From the NCBI GenBank assembly GCA_001592805.2, contig CP051143.1, forward strand, positions 868,001 through 932,000: a stretch of DNA of 64,000 bases, in the 5' to 3' direction. This stretch comes from Peltaster fructicola. Lineage: Eukaryota; Ascomycota; Dothideomycetes. The notes under the pieces are model-generated. The model did no database searches. It was not told the origin of the DNA and saw only the letters and a list, made by a program, of their open reading frames with translations. The translations under genes and the position numbers were made by a program. Positions 62,843 to 64,000 of this stretch are shown here, piece after piece; within the stretch, counting starts at the first letter, position 1, and every line of letters starts with the position of its first letter.

Positions 62843-64000
62843 TCAGTTGGAGTTCTTCTTGTCACTTTCGCCGACAAGCTTCTTGCCCTTGTCGAGCTTC
62901 TTCTCCAATAAGTCCTTGACCTCCTGGACAGTCTCCTTGACAAGCTCCTCCAGACCCTTAGCGTCGGTGTTCTGTGCCATCTCTTTGAACTGGTTGAACT
63001 TGGGCATGAGCTGACCAGCGCCTCCTGGCAATACCTGGTCGATGTACTTCTCGAAGGTCGAAGACAGATCACCACCGACTTCGCCTGACTTCTGCTTTGC
63101 CTTTTCCACGGTCTGCTTGATGTACTTCTCCAAGTCGTCTGTGTTGCCTGATGTAGCCACTTCCTTGGCCTTTGACCAGAGCTCAGTGACGTTGCCAGAG
63201 AGCAGCTCCTTCTTGTTGCTCTCAATCAGCTCTTTCAACTTTGGGTTCTTGTCGAGGTATGGCTTGAGCTCCTCAGCGCCCTTGCTCCATGCCTTCTCTC
63301 CCAGCTTCTTGACCTGCTCTGTCTTCTCGTCAATAAGAGACTTCAGCTTAGCAATGGTTGCTGCGCCAAGACCTCCTCCGGCGACGATGTCTCGCACTTG
63401 TGACCATGTATCCGTGACGATCTTGTTTGCCTCTGGGCCTAATGAGTCACCCAAAGATCGCAGCTGTTCAACATTGGCACCAATCTTGGACTGAATTTCA
63501 GGGTGGTTGGACATGATCTCGTGTGCGGAGTCCTTTGCCAAATCGCCGATGCGCTTGACATGCTTCTGCAGGACTTGCCATGCCTCTGTCGCAGTCGAAA
63601 CACTGAGATCCTTGCTTGAGATGTTCTTGAGTTCCTCGTATGCCTCCTTCACAATCTTGTCTACCTCTCCTGCGTGCTTCTCTCGCACAGTGTCAAGGTC
63701 CTTGAACGCAGTGTCAACGTATTGCTTGCCGCCTGGCACAAAGCTGGCGTAGAAGGAGGTCTGCTTGCGAAGCCACTCGAGTGCCTCATTGGGTTCTGGT
63801 GCTGCTTGCTGCAGCTTCTGCTTGCTCGATTCGTAGTAGCTCTTGACTTGGTGTGCAGTGTTGACAGCTGTCTTAACTCCCGAGAAGCTGTACCAGCCAT
63901 AGCCCAGTGCGACTGCAATTACACCGCCTGCCAAACCTCCATAGAGAGCTGTGGTGGAGTGTGATTGGCCCTCAGCACTGGAGCTTCCAGTTGTCGAGCT
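62843..64000 (-). CDS. C-terminal part of a membrane-anchored helical protein, cut by the right edge
   Basis: The minus-strand frame is open from the window end to a stop at 62843 (385 codons visible); its start lies beyond the window. Near the visible N-terminus, after a Ser/Thr-rich stretch (STTGSSSAEGQSHSTTALY), comes one membrane segment (GGLAGGVIAVALGYGWYSFS). About 340 residues of charged amphipathic helix follow (KTAVNTAHQVKSYYESSKQK, QKLQQAAPEPNEALEWLRKQ, LKSLIDEKTEQVKKLGEKAW), ending KKLVGESDKKNSN. The make-up recalls apolipoprotein- or LEA-like helices, and I recall similar proteins across Pezizomycotina without a known role. A mitochondrial presequence may lie in the missing part, because the membrane segment after a Ser-rich stretch is common in inner-membrane proteins; that is a guess. 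No introns are seen in the visible part. Confidence 0.75.
   Translation of the reverse strand, partial: SSTTGSSSAEGQSHSTTALYGGLAGGVIAVALGYGWYSFSGVKTAVNTAHQVKSYYESSKQKLQQAAPEPNEALEWLRKQTSFYASFVPGGKQYVDTAFKDLDTVREKHAGEVDKIVKEAYEELKNISSKDLSVSTATEAWQVLQKHVKRIGDLAKDSAHEIMSNHPEIQSKIGANVEQLRSLGDSLGPEANKIVTDTWSQVRDIVAGGGLGAATIAKLKSLIDEKTEQVKKLGEKAWSKGAEELKPYLDKNPKLKELIESNKKELLSGNVTELWSKAKEVATSGNTDDLEKYIKQTVEKAKQKSGEVGGDLSSTFEKYIDQVLPGGAGQLMPKFNQFKEMAQNTDAKGLEELVKETVQEVKDLLEKKLDKGKKLVGESDKKNSN

Noticed and set aside
1-64000. CRISPR arrays, rRNA, transposons or virus-like elements
   Set aside because: No regular spaced repeats, no rRNA-like sequence, no transposase, integrase or reverse transcriptase motifs and no long terminal repeats were seen.

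Overview
The window looks like nuclear chromosomal DNA from a filamentous ascomycete, most likely a Dothideomycete (Capnodiales/Mycosphaerellales type; that rank is an inference). About 29 protein genes lie on both strands. Introns are short and uniform, mostly 43-53 bases, with GT...AG ends and CTNAC-like branch points. Protein families specific to or typical of Pezizomycotina are present: Ppo oxygenase, HET, Zn2Cys6 factor, DUF2235, and a KEN-box family. I see no rRNA, convincing tRNA, CRISPR array, intact transposon or virus-like element.

Layout. 0-11.9 kb: a HET-like fragment at the left edge, an acyltransferase-3 membrane enzyme, Cdc123 (eIF2 assembly), a small uncharacterised three-exon gene, Yme2 (mitochondrial inner membrane, apparent frame break), the CAF-1 large subunit and a multi-pass membrane protein. 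12-26 kb: an Opi1-type phospholipid regulator with a promoter rich in CATGTG, a full-size PDR/ABCG drug transporter, a KEN-box nuclear-type protein and a six-exon fatty-acid dioxygenase/P450 fusion (Ppo). 27-43.5 kb: a DUF2235 protein with several frame breaks, a pICln-like protein, a large single-pass membrane protein, a CHY zinc-finger protein whose first coding exon is 5 bases, a WD40/inositol-polyphosphate 5-phosphatase and the translational repressor Ssd1. 43.8-57 kb: a Zn2Cys6 factor, casein kinase 2 beta, a small gene, prefoldin 5 facing ribosomal protein eL6 across 284 bases, an alpha/beta hydrolase, a HET-domain gene and Nop4. 57.9-64 kb: a cytochrome-b5-like haem-binding protein, a GPI-type aspartic protease with frame irregularities, a repeat-bearing intergenic stretch and the C-terminal part of a membrane-anchored helical protein running off the right edge.

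How the genes relate. Most are unlinked housekeeping genes (translation, ribosome assembly, chromatin, kinase signalling, lipid control). I see no secondary-metabolite or defence cluster and no convincing new system. The most useful unusual signals are the micro-exons, introns whose retention would change a protein's end, the CATGTG cluster before Opi1, two degenerate repeat fields, and a recurring pattern of single-base frame breaks in otherwise well-preserved genes. That pattern may be assembly noise or gene decay.
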